NCBI RefSeq assembly: GCF_009696045.1 | Contig: NZ_VUMT01000019.1 | Span: forward strand, 1-48,880 | DNA: 48,880 nucleotides | Origin: Velocimicrobium porci | GTDB taxonomy: Bacteria; Bacillota; Clostridia; Lachnospirales; Lachnospiraceae | Direction: 5' to 3' | Shown: in pieces, positions 1 through 7,662 of the stretch | Numbering within the stretch: position 1 is the first letter of the stretch | How the letters are laid out: the number at the start of each line of letters is the position of its first letter | Program-made: the position numbers and the translations under genes | Notes under the pieces: generated by a model | Databases searched by the model: none | What the model saw: the letters and a program-made list of their open reading frames with translations, nothing else | Told to the model about the DNA's origin: nothing

Positions 1-1
1 C

Positions 2-244
2 CACCGTAAGATTGATTCAAATCTCCATCGTGCCATTTCAAAAAGCAAACATCATATTTACCGCAGCTTCAATCAATGGAGAACTGCTATTCTATCCTCT
101 TTCGGTTATGACCCTCTGGAATGTCCTGACTGTAAGCACAAGATGGTCTTTCTTGAACTTTATTACAATCACAAACGCGTATCTCTCGAAGAACTTTACG
201 AGAAAGCAATGTCCAAATCTCGTGGAAAGCGTTCTTCTGCATAA
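2..244 (+). CDS. IS91-type (Y2) transposase, C-terminal fragment
   Basis: The reading frame is open from base 2 to a TAA at 242-244 and continues to the left of the window. The 80 visible residues contain a tail motif YDPLECPDC, then MVFLELYYNHKR and LEELYEKAM. I recognise this as the C-terminal end of the IS91-type HUH transposases common in Lachnospiraceae insertion elements. The catalytic HUH/Y2 region lies outside the window, so activity cannot be judged. A different overlapping frame gives a longer-looking ORF beginning at base 12, but only this frame shows transposase-like sequence. Family assignment is from memory of tail motifs. Confidence 0.72.
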   Translation, partial: HRKIDSNLHRAISKSKHHIYRSFNQWRTAILSSFGYDPLECPDCKHKMVFLELYYNHKRVSLEELYEKAMSKSRGKRSSA

Positions 245-292
245 ATTCCTCTGATTTTATGATATAATCCTCTGGAAGGAGGATAAACTACT

Positions 293-469
293 ATGAAACC
301 AAACATCGAGGAATTACGCAAAAAATATATGGATAATCCCCCAGAAGGTATGACTTCCAAGGACATTCGCCGTATGAGCGAGGAAGAACTTCTGGATATG
401 GATTACTTCTTGAATGAAGATGACTTATTCGCCGATGAGGCTGGTGTAGAAGGTTTTTATATCTTCTAA
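293..469 (+). CDS. Small acidic protein following the IS91-type transposase
   Basis: This is a 58-codon ORF with a strong AGGAGG-type ribosome binding site (about 278-284) upstream of ATG 293, ending in TAA at 467-469. The protein starts MKPNIEELRKKYMDNPPEGM, has a centre rich in acidic residues (SEEELLDMDYFLNEDD), and ends GVEGFYIF. It has no signal peptide, membrane segment or motif of known function. It lies 48 bases after the transposase stop, in the same direction and before a hairpin terminator, so it is probably co-transcribed with the transposase and may belong to the mobile element. Function unknown. Confidence 0.62.
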   Translation: MKPNIEELRKKYMDNPPEGMTSKDIRRMSEEELLDMDYFLNEDDLFADEAGVEGFYIF

Positions 470-490
470 ACAGTGTCGTCTATTTCCCAT

Positions 491-514
491 GCCCGCCTTT
501 GTGCGGGCTATTTT
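491..514 (+). terminator. Hairpin terminator after the IS91-type tail
   Basis: The arms GCCCGC (491-496) and GCGGGC (503-508) are followed by a short T stretch. It ends the transposase / small-ORF transcription unit. The T tract is weak. Confidence 0.55.
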
Positions 515-521
515 CATCCAA

Positions 522-557
522 GCGTTTAACGAAAGTCGAACTTTCCTATAAAGTAAG
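522..557. repeat. Degenerate copy of the palindromic intergenic repeat
   Basis: Bases 537-557 match the right half of the copy at 13816-13836 exactly over 21 bases. The left arm differs: here GAAAGT (531-536) pairs with ACTTTC (540-545) around a 3-base loop, instead of CTTTATAGG pairing with CCTATAAAG. Confidence 0.5.
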
Positions 558-560
558 GAA

Positions 561-600
561 AAAGCTAAAAAATCCCGCATAATAAACTTATGCAGGATCT
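561..600 (-). terminator. Terminator of the PrsA-like pair
   Basis: The hairpin arms are ATCCCGCATAA (572-582) and TTATGCAGGAT (588-598), with one G-T pair. On the minus strand it is followed by TTTTT, directly after the stop of the leftward gene at 612. Confidence 0.75.
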
Positions 601-611
601 CTTAGCTTTAA

Positions 612-1763
612 CTAAGAAAGTGTAATTGTTCCAAGCTCTACTTTCTTCCATTCATTTTCATTTACTTTAATCGTATGTTTTTCTAACATTTTATTATATT
701 CTTCTTCAAATTTAGAATTCTGTGCCGACTGTACTGCATTCTCTAATTCCGTTTCGTAACGCTTCATAGAGTTATTATCTTTCATCTTAACAACATAATA
801 CCCATCTTCTGTTTCTAAGATTTTGCTTATCTCATTCTTCTTCATCGACATAATTTTCTTTGTAGTATCCTCGTCAAACTTACTTTCACTTTCGATAAAA
901 TCGTATGCACTATAAGTTACAGAAGGTTCACTACTTTTTGATTCTTTATCCTTATCAGAATCTTTGCTTTCAATCACCTTACTCCAGTCTTTTGTATTTT
1001 CGGCTTTCTTTAAAACTGCCTCTATCTCTTCATATGCTTTTTTCTTTTCTGCCGAAGAAATACTCTTTTGATTTCCATCCGAATCTGTTGTCTTTGTAGA
1101 TACGAAGAATGTATCTAATGAGTATTGTCTAAACTTATCCTTATCGATTGTAGAAGCGACCGAATCCTCAGTAATCTTGTAGCTTTCGATTTTGTCCTCT
1201 TTATAGCGAGTTACAACTTTTCGTTTTTCAATTATTTTAATCAACTTCTCTTCGGTAAAACCAGTAACTTTCTTTGCTTCATCAGAAAGATTCTTCATTA
1301 CTTCTTTTGCATCTTTCTTTGCTCCCTTTGTATCCTCTTTCGTTACTTTATAACCATTGGCAACTGCTTCTTTATATAGTACTACCTGCTTTTTTGCAGA
1401 CTCAAGGCAATCATTTCTTGCCATCTCTTTTGTTGTCTGACCATTTTGCTGCTGCATATTCCAATAATCCTCAGTAGAACCCATTTGTTGATATAACTGT
1501 GCCATATAATTGTAACTTAACTCTGTATTATAGATATCATACATCATGTCTTCTAAGTAAAGCTTTTCATCATCTACTTTTAAAATCAATTTTGGATGAT
1601 GATTGTCCCATATTACAACTGCCGAAATTAAGACAACAATTGCCGCTACAATCCCAATTAAAATTTTTTCTTTCCCGCTAAGTCCATGATTCCCCGTTTT
1701 TCTACTTTGGCTTTTAGTAGAACTTTTTTTAACTTGCTTTGACTGATTCACCTTTTTCTCCAC
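612..1763 (-). CDS. Membrane-anchored PrsA/SurA-like foldase, divergent parvulin
   Basis: The protein has 383 residues: a basic Ser/Lys-rich cytoplasmic N-terminus, one membrane segment at about 34-52, then an extracellular part with a SurA-N-like helical region and a C-terminal rotamase-like region. In the second half GYYVVKM stands where parvulins usually have GYHIIK, and the usual ASHIL histidine also seems absent, so prolyl isomerase activity is doubtful. It starts 8 bases after the stop of the upstream paralogue (1772-2920), clearly in one operon. The likely role is an extracytoplasmic chaperone for secreted proteins. The family assignment rests on overall layout and the C-terminal motif, not on a full match. 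Confidence 0.68.
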   Translation of the reverse strand: MEKKVNQSKQVKKSSTKSQSRKTGNHGLSGKEKILIGIVAAIVVLISAVVIWDNHHPKLILKVDDEKLYLEDMMYDIYNTELSYNYMAQLYQQMGSTEDYWNMQQQNGQTTKEMARNDCLESAKKQVVLYKEAVANGYKVTKEDTKGAKKDAKEVMKNLSDEAKKVTGFTEEKLIKIIEKRKVVTRYKEDKIESYKITEDSVASTIDKDKFRQYSLDTFFVSTKTTDSDGNQKSISSAEKKKAYEEIEAVLKKAENTKDWSKVIESKDSDKDKESKSSEPSVTYSAYDFIESESKFDEDTTKKIMSMKKNEISKILETEDGYYVVKMKDNNSMKRYETELENAVQSAQNSKFEEEYNKMLEKHTIKVNENEWKKVELGTITLS

Positions 1764-1771
1764 CTTTTCTT

Positions 1772-2920
1772 TTAATTTTGTAAATTTTGCTGTGCTTCTT
1801 CATCATAGGTAATTTTTCCCAAGGTAAGATTATCCCATACAGAAGAATTAATTTCTATTTCATGGTCTTTTTTTATTTTTTCAAACTGTTTCTCAAATGC
1901 CTCATTTTTTGCATTATTAATTGCATTCTCAACTTCACTCTCATAGCTTTCTGCTGAGTTGTCATTTACCATCTTTATAATATAGTATCCGTCATCGCCT
2001 TCGATAACCTTATCAGCAACTTCTCCTTTTTTTAATTCTAATGCAGCCTCCTCAAATGCCTCACCATAAATATTGTCGTCTTTAATAAAACTTATACTTC
2101 CTGACTCTAACTGCTCTTCGTCATCACCAATCAAGTCATCAAATTCTCTTCCTTTTATTGCTTTTGGCAAAAGTGCTTTTATCTTATCATATGCTTCCTG
2201 CTTTTCTTTTTTCGACATCGAAACCGGATTATATTCCTCATCATAGTTTACTGTTGGAATATAAATATAATCCACATCATATTGCCGATATGCTTCTTTA
2301 TCAACTGTCTTCCTTACGGCATCTTCATCAATTTTGATACCTTTCATAATCTTCTCATAATATTTATTACCAAGAAGAACCTTTTTTTGAATCTTTGTGA
2401 TGTCTTTAACAGATAAACCCATAATGCTTTTCTGCTTTTCTGTTAAAGAAGCATACAACTCCTTCGCATCGGAAACTGCACTTTCCTTCTCATCTTCCGT
2501 CAACACATACCCTTCTGCTTTTGCCTTGTTTTGGAAAATTTCATATAGGATACATCCACTCATTGTTTCCTCTTTTAACGCTTCTCGGTTACTCTTTCCT
2601 TCTTCAAATTCTGTATCCCAAAAGCTTTCATTTGCATCTTCAAAAGATGCAAATAAAGAGTCGTAGTAATTACCCTGTTGCTCCGACTGATAAATATAAT
2701 ACATCATTTCTTTCATCAAAATTGCTTTTCCATCAATCGTTACTACTGTTTCTTTCAAATCATACTTTGTATCTTCTTTTTTGTCTGGTTCTTCCGAACT
2801 CTCTATCTTCTTTTTTGAATCTTCTTGCTTCCCATTATGATCACATCCAGTCATAAATGTAACAGAACCAATTAAGGCAATTGTCAATGCAAATACTCCC
2901 AGTTTTCTTCTCTTTATCAC
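1772..2920 (-). CDS. PrsA-like lipoprotein foldase, divergent parvulin
   Basis: A GTG start at 2918-2920 is chosen because GGGAGG lies 6 bases upstream. The longer ORF beginning at 2956 would run through that site. The 382-residue protein has a signal peptide with a lipobox-like FMTGC, which makes Cys26 the lipidation site, then an acidic Lys/Glu linker. The body resembles PrsA: a helical N-domain, a rotamase-like region, and an SAESYESEVENAI tail shared with the next gene. GYYIIKM replaces the usual histidine-containing GYHIIK, so the catalytic histidines look lost. It is the first gene of a two-gene operon of paralogues. The expected role is folding of exported proteins outside the membrane. 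Confidence 0.72.
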   Translation of the reverse strand: MIKRRKLGVFALTIALIGSVTFMTGCDHNGKQEDSKKKIESSEEPDKKEDTKYDLKETVVTIDGKAILMKEMMYYIYQSEQQGNYYDSLFASFEDANESFWDTEFEEGKSNREALKEETMSGCILYEIFQNKAKAEGYVLTEDEKESAVSDAKELYASLTEKQKSIMGLSVKDITKIQKKVLLGNKYYEKIMKGIKIDEDAVRKTVDKEAYRQYDVDYIYIPTVNYDEEYNPVSMSKKEKQEAYDKIKALLPKAIKGREFDDLIGDDEEQLESGSISFIKDDNIYGEAFEEAALELKKGEVADKVIEGDDGYYIIKMVNDNSAESYESEVENAINNAKNEAFEKQFEKIKKDHEIEINSSVWDNLTLGKITYDEEAQQNLQN

Positions 2921-2975
2921 TGTCTTCCTCCCTTCAAACGATATAATATAACACAAAATGATACATTCTTGTTAT

Positions 2976-3003
2976 ATTGTAACTAAAATTCAATAGAAGT
3001 CAA
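2976..3003 (-). promoter_or_regulatory. Sigma-A type promoter for the PrsA-like pair
   Basis: On the minus strand TTGACT (2998-3003) and TACAAT (2976-2981) are separated by 16 bases and face the leftward lipoprotein gene. Confidence 0.55.
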
Positions 3004-3063
3004 GGTATTATGCCAAAAATTCACAGTATTTTCATAGACTTAATTGAAACTATTTTCCAAATC

Positions 3064-3075
3064 TTACAGTTGTAA
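3064..3075. promoter_or_regulatory. Candidate LysR-type operator
   Basis: The palindrome TTACAGTTGTAA lies between the divergent lipoprotein and LysR genes, 70 bases upstream of the LysR start. It fits the T-N11-A style of LysR sites. Binding is inference. Confidence 0.35.
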
Positions 3076-3144
3076 ATTATAGAGTAGTGTGATAAATTTA
3101 ATAAGAAGAGCTTATAAATAAAAAATTTGAGGAGTTTATTATCT

Positions 3145-4035
3145 ATGGATATTAATTTTGAATTATATAAAGTATTTTATTATGTAGCAAAAACACTAAG
3201 TTTCTCAGAAGCTTCGAAAGAACTATTTATCTCCCAATCCGCAGTAAGCCAATCAATTAAAACTTTAGAAAAACGATTGAACCAGCCTCTCTTCATTCGG
3301 AGTACCAAAAAAGTACAACTGACAAAAGAAGGACTTTTGCTTTTTAAACATATTGAACCAGCTGTCAACCTTATTGCGAAAGGAGAAAATCAGATTTTAG
3401 AGGCACATACTTTAAAAGGCGGACAACTTCGTATTGGAGCCAGCGACACAATATGCCGATATTTTCTTGTTCCTTTTCTCAACGCCTTTCATCAAAGCTA
3501 TCCAAATGTGCATATAAAAGTAACGAATGGTACCTCAATGCAGTGTGTGGATTTACTGGAGCATAATCAAGTTGATTTGATTGTAACCAATTCACCCAAT
3601 CCAAAACTCAATAATATTCGCAATGTGAAACATATTTGTTCTTTTTCCGATGTGTTTGTTGCCAGTCCCTCTGCATTTTCTGATTTAATGGAACAAGAAA
3701 TTTCGTTTGCACAGCTTGCCGGCTATCCAATCTTAATGCTTGAACAACATGCAACTACAAGCGAATTTCTCCATCAACTATTTCAACAAAACCAAATTGA
3801 CCTCGTACCTGCAGTAGAATTAAGCAGTAACGACTTGCTTATTGACTTGGCAAAAATAGGTCTTGGAATCGCATTTGTTCCAAATTATTGTATTCAGGAA
3901 GAAGACAGTGACTTGTTCATTATCCATTTAGAAAAAGAACTTCCAAAACGTGAACTTATTGCAGCATACAGCGACCAGTTTCCACTGTCAGACGCTGCTG
4001 AAAAGTTCTTAAATTCTTTGTTATTAACAGAATAA
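3145..4035 (+). CDS. LysR-family transcriptional regulator
   Basis: The ATG at 3145 is preceded by GAGGAG. An in-frame TTG at 3127 overlaps that site and is less likely. The 296-residue protein has an N-terminal winged helix-turn-helix (about residues 1-60, with SEASKELFISQSAVSQSIKTL) and a periplasmic-binding-like effector domain containing the GGQLRIGAS and VDLIVTNSP strands typical of LysR proteins. It is divergent from the PrsA-like operon, and a TTACA-TGTAA palindrome sits between them, so autoregulation or control of that operon is plausible. The inducer cannot be read from sequence. Confidence 0.88.
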   Translation: MDINFELYKVFYYVAKTLSFSEASKELFISQSAVSQSIKTLEKRLNQPLFIRSTKKVQLTKEGLLLFKHIEPAVNLIAKGENQILEAHTLKGGQLRIGASDTICRYFLVPFLNAFHQSYPNVHIKVTNGTSMQCVDLLEHNQVDLIVTNSPNPKLNNIRNVKHICSFSDVFVASPSAFSDLMEQEISFAQLAGYPILMLEQHATTSEFLHQLFQQNQIDLVPAVELSSNDLLIDLAKIGLGIAFVPNYCIQEEDSDLFIIHLEKELPKRELIAAYSDQFPLSDAAEKFLNSLLLTE

Positions 4036-4037
4036 AA

Positions 4038-4090
4038 GAACAAAGTGGAGCGTTTTTGCTTTATAGGGGACGAAGTTTCCTATAAAGTAA
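4038..4090. repeat. Palindromic intergenic repeat, short copy
   Basis: The copy begins GAACAAAGTGGA, continues GCGTTTTTGC, and ends in a 9-bp palindrome CTTTATAGG (4059-4067) / CCTATAAAG (4079-4087). The same two blocks occur at 13660-13671 and 13795-13836, where 123 extra bases separate them. Confidence 0.65.
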
Positions 4091-4095
4091 AAAAC

Positions 4096-4137
4096 AAAAA
4101 AGGCTTTCACTGGATCAGTAGTATGAAAGCCTTTTTT
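4096..4137. terminator. Bidirectional terminator between lysR and tRNA-Leu
   Basis: A perfect 14-bp hairpin has its left arm (4096-4109) starting AAAAAAGG and its right arm (4124-4137) ending CCTTTTTT. It can end both the rightward LysR gene and the leftward tRNA gene. Confidence 0.85.
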
Positions 4138-4141
4138 GCTA

Positions 4142-4225
4142 TGCAGTTGATGGGACTTGAACCCACACCCGCGTATGCGGACATGAACCTGAATCATGCG
4201 CGTATGCCAATTCCGCCACAACTGC
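4142..4225 (-). tRNA. tRNA-Leu(CAG)
   Basis: The reverse strand folds as a class II tRNA. The acceptor GCAGTTG pairs with CAACTGC with discriminator A. The anticodon stem CATGA/TCATG encloses loop TTCAGGT, giving anticodon CAG. There is a long variable arm, CCGC/GCGG, and a T arm with GGTTCAAGTCC. CCA is not encoded. Confidence 0.93.
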
Positions 4226-4286
4226 ATGAGTTGTAAACAAGCAATTTTTATTATAGCAGATTCATCCTACAAAAGCAATAGGTTGA

Positions 4287-4550
4287 TTAAGATTTTATTT
4301 TTTTATACTGCTCATTCAACCATTTTACGATATTATCAAGTTCCTCTTCTTTAAACTCAAAAACTGCATATTCTTTTTCCGAATCCGGTGTTTTTTCATA
4401 ACAAAATGGTTCTTTCCACGTAATTACTTCGAGCAAAAGTTTTTCATCATCTTCTTTTTTTCGAATCCAAAAACGCATTCCTCTGTAGCTTCCCTTAAAA
4501 GCCATTTTTTTTAAATACGGTATAGAAGCGATATCTTTTTTTTGAAGCAT
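4287..4550 (-). CDS. Small uncharacterised protein (87 aa)
   Basis: The start has a good GGAGG ribosome binding site. The 87-residue cytoplasmic protein begins MLQKKDIASIPYLKKMAFKG. It has a charged centre (RFWIRKKEDDEKLLLEV), a CYEKTPDSEKEYAVFEF stretch, and ends in an amphipathic helix EELDNIVKWLNEQY. Similar short proteins in Lachnospiraceae are sometimes labelled GNAT-related, but I see no acetyl-CoA binding motif, so I assign no function. It is downstream of and co-directional with the GGDEF/EAL gene, 47 bases away. Confidence 0.6.
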   Translation of the reverse strand: MLQKKDIASIPYLKKMAFKGSYRGMRFWIRKKEDDEKLLLEVITWKEPFCYEKTPDSEKEYAVFEFKEEELDNIVKWLNEQYKKIKS

Positions 4551-4597
4551 ATTTTTCCTCCACTTCTAATTAACACACTACGATTTTTCCCATGTTT

Positions 4598-7306
4598 TTA
4601 TTGACTTAACATAAGACATTTTTCAAATTCTGGAATTGGCATTGGTTTGGCATAAAAATATCCTTGCACCATATCACAGGAAATCTTTTTTAAAAATTCA
4701 CATTGCATTTTCGTTTCAATTCCCTCTGACAATACTTTCATATTGAGTTGTTTTGCCATATGAATAATGTTTGATACAATAATCTGTTCTTCTTTCTGCA
4801 TCTCACCATGGCTAAAAAACTCTTTATCTAATTTAATTACATCACTAGACATGTCTTTTAATAGATTCAAAGAGGAATATCCTGCCCCAAAATCATCAAT
4901 TGACACACTAAAACCATGTCCTTTTAAATCACTCATAATTGATAGTGCAACCTCTGTATTATCTAAGAAAATACTCTCGGTCAGCTCCAATTCAATTAAT
5001 CCCGGAGAAATATGATATTTATTAACAAGGTTCAATAATTTTTCTACAAATGCTTCATCATTTAAATGAACTCGCGACACATTAACTGAAATTGGAACAA
5101 CCTCAATCCCATGGTCAATCCAAAACCTTAATTTTTTGCAAATCTCTTCGTATACATAAAAATCCAATTGTAAAATAAATCCATTTTTTTCAAATAACGG
5201 AATAAATTCGTTTGGTGGAATAAGTTTGTCTTCCCCTCGTTTCCAACGAATCAGTGCCTCTGCACCTGCAAGTGAATCATTTTTCAAACCTATTTTAGGC
5301 TGCAGATACACAACAAATTCTCCATTTTGTAAAGCCTCTTCCATACAGTTTGTAATTTCAACTTCTTTTCTTATTTTTTGTGTCATGGATTCATTGTAAA
5401 ACTGACACGCTGTGTTCGAGCTTTCTTTAATATATTTTCGTGCAATATTAGCATTATCAATTGCTGTACTGATATCCTCATAGCCTGTTTCCAACACGCA
5501 GATTCCTGATATTAATACCAAATTAAAAATAATATTTTTCTTTTTTTGCATCTGGCTAAATCGATGACTGAATTCCTTCACTCTATCAGTCAATTTTCTT
5601 TCATCATTAAATGGTACCAGGCATACAAAATTGTCAGCCGATACCCTGGCTAATAATGATTCAGGTGTAAGTTCCCTGTTCGCCATTAAAGCCAAATCAT
5701 ATAAAATCCGATCACCAATACGATAGCCATATGTATCATTTACGTATTTAAAATTTGTTATATCTGCATAAATAAGTGCATATTTTTTTTGATTATAATG
5801 GAGCAGCCTCTTTGCATCTTTTTTAAACTTATAAAGTGTAGAAATTCCTGTCAAAGGATCATAATTTTTCATATGTTCTAAGCGTTCCTGAATACGCTCA
5901 GATACTCTTAATTTCAGCAAATAAAATGCAATTATTTTTGTTACCTTGATAAAAGAATCTTTTTCATCACAATTCCATGTATGCTTTTCGTTAAAATACA
6001 CAAGGGAAACGCAACCTCGAAATTCTCCCTCTTCTAAAAAAGCACATTGCAACATTGAAGTAATCTTGTCTGAAGTAACAAACACTCTGAGTCCATTTTC
6101 AATCTTTGTTACATCCGTAGCGATATAAATTCCGTTTTCATCATAGCATAAGCTTATTTCATCTAAATCTTTATATGGAATTTTACATGCAATATCCTGC
6201 TCATATTCTTTCTTTTCTTTCCATGCATAAGTTAGTTTTAAGCTTGTTTCCCCGCGTGATTTTTCATAAATACCAACGCACTGTGCGCCATATTCTTTTC
6301 CTATTTTTTCAAGTAAAAGATGAATTGCACTATAAACATCTTTTGTTGTTGACATTATATCAAATGCGAAATTGGTAATCTCCTGGCTTGCAACATAACG
6401 TTCCCTGTCTGTATCCACTTTCGTACTAAAAAAATTATATGACTTCCTGTGTTTATCTGGCAATTGGTCCCTTAAACTGTTTTGATACCATTCTAAAAGA
6501 TCAATTCCCTTTTTCTTAGCACAAAACAGAGCAATATCTGCACAATGGAATAACTCTTTATAATTTTCTCCATGTTCAGGATAGATTGCTCCGCCAATAC
6601 TACAGGAAATCGCATATTCTATTTTCTCACCTGTATAAATCTGGCGAAGAGAATCCTTCAATTTTTCGATTCTAAATTCCGCTTCTTTTTTGTCTACATT
6701 GGTTAAAAGTAAAACAAAATCATCTCCACCAACACGCCCTGCAATATCGCCCGGCTGCATAATTTTACGAATTGATTCTGCAATATTTACTAAAATCGTA
6801 TCTCCAAATAAATATCCCAGTTCTTCGTTAATCTTTTTCATTTTATCAATATCAATCAGAAACATAACATGCTGTTTTTCTTTTCCCTCATGCTCAAGAT
6901 AATGGTTAATCTTTCGCCATGCATTCCTACTATTATAAAAACCAGTTAATGTATCTAATTTTTCTTTTTTCCGAAGAATTTCTTTTTCCTCTTTTTCTTT
7001 TGTAATATTGGTAATGCAGCCAATTTTTTTGTAATCCCCTTGTCGTTCACCAACAACAGAAGCTTTCGCCCGGTACCATGTTTCTTTTTCTTTTAGAGAA
7101 AATTCATAAATTTCCTGCTGTGATCTTAAAAATCGGTACAACTTATGGAATTCTCGTTTATCCATTCCTATTTGTTCTGCCAATCTTTCTTTACAGTCAG
7201 TAATTACTAACCCACTAAGTCCGCCTAAAAACTCATTTTCTGAAAATATGATAATATCCCTCTCTATATCATATTCAAAGAAGCACCATCTATTGGTTTC
7301 TTCCAT
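4598..7306 (-). CDS. PAS-GGDEF-GAF-GGDEF-EAL cyclic-di-GMP protein
   Basis: This 902-residue protein lacks membrane segments. From the N-terminus it has a PAS-like sensor (about 1-112), a first GGDEF domain (about 116-285) with GRVGGDDF at 190-197, a GAF-like sensor (about 310-465), a second GGDEF domain (about 480-635) whose signature is degenerate (SADNF at 556-560), and an EAL domain (about 650-900). The EAL domain keeps EAL 683-685, ELTES, SIDDFGAGYSS, IKLD and EGIET, so it should be a working c-di-GMP phosphodiesterase. The first GGDEF has GGDDF instead of GGDEF and may be weakly active. The second is probably regulatory. Net effect on c-di-GMP is inference. The gene seems to be monocistronic. 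Confidence 0.9.
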   Translation of the reverse strand: MEETNRWCFFEYDIERDIIIFSENEFLGGLSGLVITDCKERLAEQIGMDKREFHKLYRFLRSQQEIYEFSLKEKETWYRAKASVVGERQGDYKKIGCITNITKEKEEKEILRKKEKLDTLTGFYNSRNAWRKINHYLEHEGKEKQHVMFLIDIDKMKKINEELGYLFGDTILVNIAESIRKIMQPGDIAGRVGGDDFVLLLTNVDKKEAEFRIEKLKDSLRQIYTGEKIEYAISCSIGGAIYPEHGENYKELFHCADIALFCAKKKGIDLLEWYQNSLRDQLPDKHRKSYNFFSTKVDTDRERYVASQEITNFAFDIMSTTKDVYSAIHLLLEKIGKEYGAQCVGIYEKSRGETSLKLTYAWKEKKEYEQDIACKIPYKDLDEISLCYDENGIYIATDVTKIENGLRVFVTSDKITSMLQCAFLEEGEFRGCVSLVYFNEKHTWNCDEKDSFIKVTKIIAFYLLKLRVSERIQERLEHMKNYDPLTGISTLYKFKKDAKRLLHYNQKKYALIYADITNFKYVNDTYGYRIGDRILYDLALMANRELTPESLLARVSADNFVCLVPFNDERKLTDRVKEFSHRFSQMQKKKNIIFNLVLISGICVLETGYEDISTAIDNANIARKYIKESSNTACQFYNESMTQKIRKEVEITNCMEEALQNGEFVVYLQPKIGLKNDSLAGAEALIRWKRGEDKLIPPNEFIPLFEKNGFILQLDFYVYEEICKKLRFWIDHGIEVVPISVNVSRVHLNDEAFVEKLLNLVNKYHISPGLIELELTESIFLDNTEVALSIMSDLKGHGFSVSIDDFGAGYSSLNLLKDMSSDVIKLDKEFFSHGEMQKEEQIIVSNIIHMAKQLNMKVLSEGIETKMQCEFLKKISCDMVQGYFYAKPMPIPEFEKCLMLSQ

Positions 7307-7488
7307 ATTACATTACTCCTCATTCTTTTCCTTTTATTTACATTTTTGTAATATTTTATATATCTACTAAGCTTATAAATTTTACCATAAAATCGCAATT
7401 TTTTCAATTCTATCTTAGTCCATATTCACTTTTTATGAACAAAAATAAGACTTTTTTCCTATTTTTCCTATTCTTGTTTTGTCGTTTG

Positions 7489-7517
7489 TTGACAATTATT
7501 GTGATGATTGATATAGT
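7489..7517 (+). promoter_or_regulatory. Promoter of the thiT riboswitch transcript
   Basis: TTGACA (7489-7494), a 17-base spacer, and TATAGT (7512-7517). The riboswitch begins about 7 bases downstream. Confidence 0.8.
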
Positions 7518-7523
7518 GTAATG

Positions 7524-7603
7524 AGCTAGGGGCGCCATGGCTGAGAGATACTTTTGTATCGACCCTTATTACTTGAACCAGATAGTACTGGCGGAAGGAA
7601 GCA
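7524..7603 (+). ncRNA. TPP riboswitch (THI element) of thiT
   Basis: The conserved THI-box blocks appear in order: GGGGCGCC at about 7529, GGCTGAGA (7539-7546), a variable hairpin around CTTTTG, GACCC, then GAACCAGATAGTACTGGCGG and AGGAAGC. It lies directly ahead of a thiamine transporter gene, which fits thiamine pyrophosphate control. Confidence 0.95.
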
Positions 7604-7612
7604 TATGTGTGC

Positions 7613-7660
7613 CCTCCTTAGCATGCCATTTATTTGGCAATAGACTCTAGGAGGTTTTTT
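7613..7660 (+). promoter_or_regulatory. Expression platform: SD-sequestering, terminator-like hairpin
   Basis: CCTCCT (7613-7618) can pair with AGGAGG (7649-7654), which is also the ribosome binding site of thiT. An inner stem TGCCA/TGGCA closes the loop, and eight T residues (7655-7662) follow immediately and run into the ATG. The hairpin could block initiation, terminate transcription, or both. Confidence 0.6.
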
Positions 7661-7662
7661 TT

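Noticed and set aside
12-254. 80-codon open frame at the window start
   Set aside because: The neighbouring frame (2-244) gives recognisable transposase sequence, and this one does not.
4045-4236. Open frame on the plus strand over the tRNA-Leu gene
   Set aside because: It encodes the typical MGLEPT-like peptide produced by reading a tRNA antisense, and it runs through the terminator.
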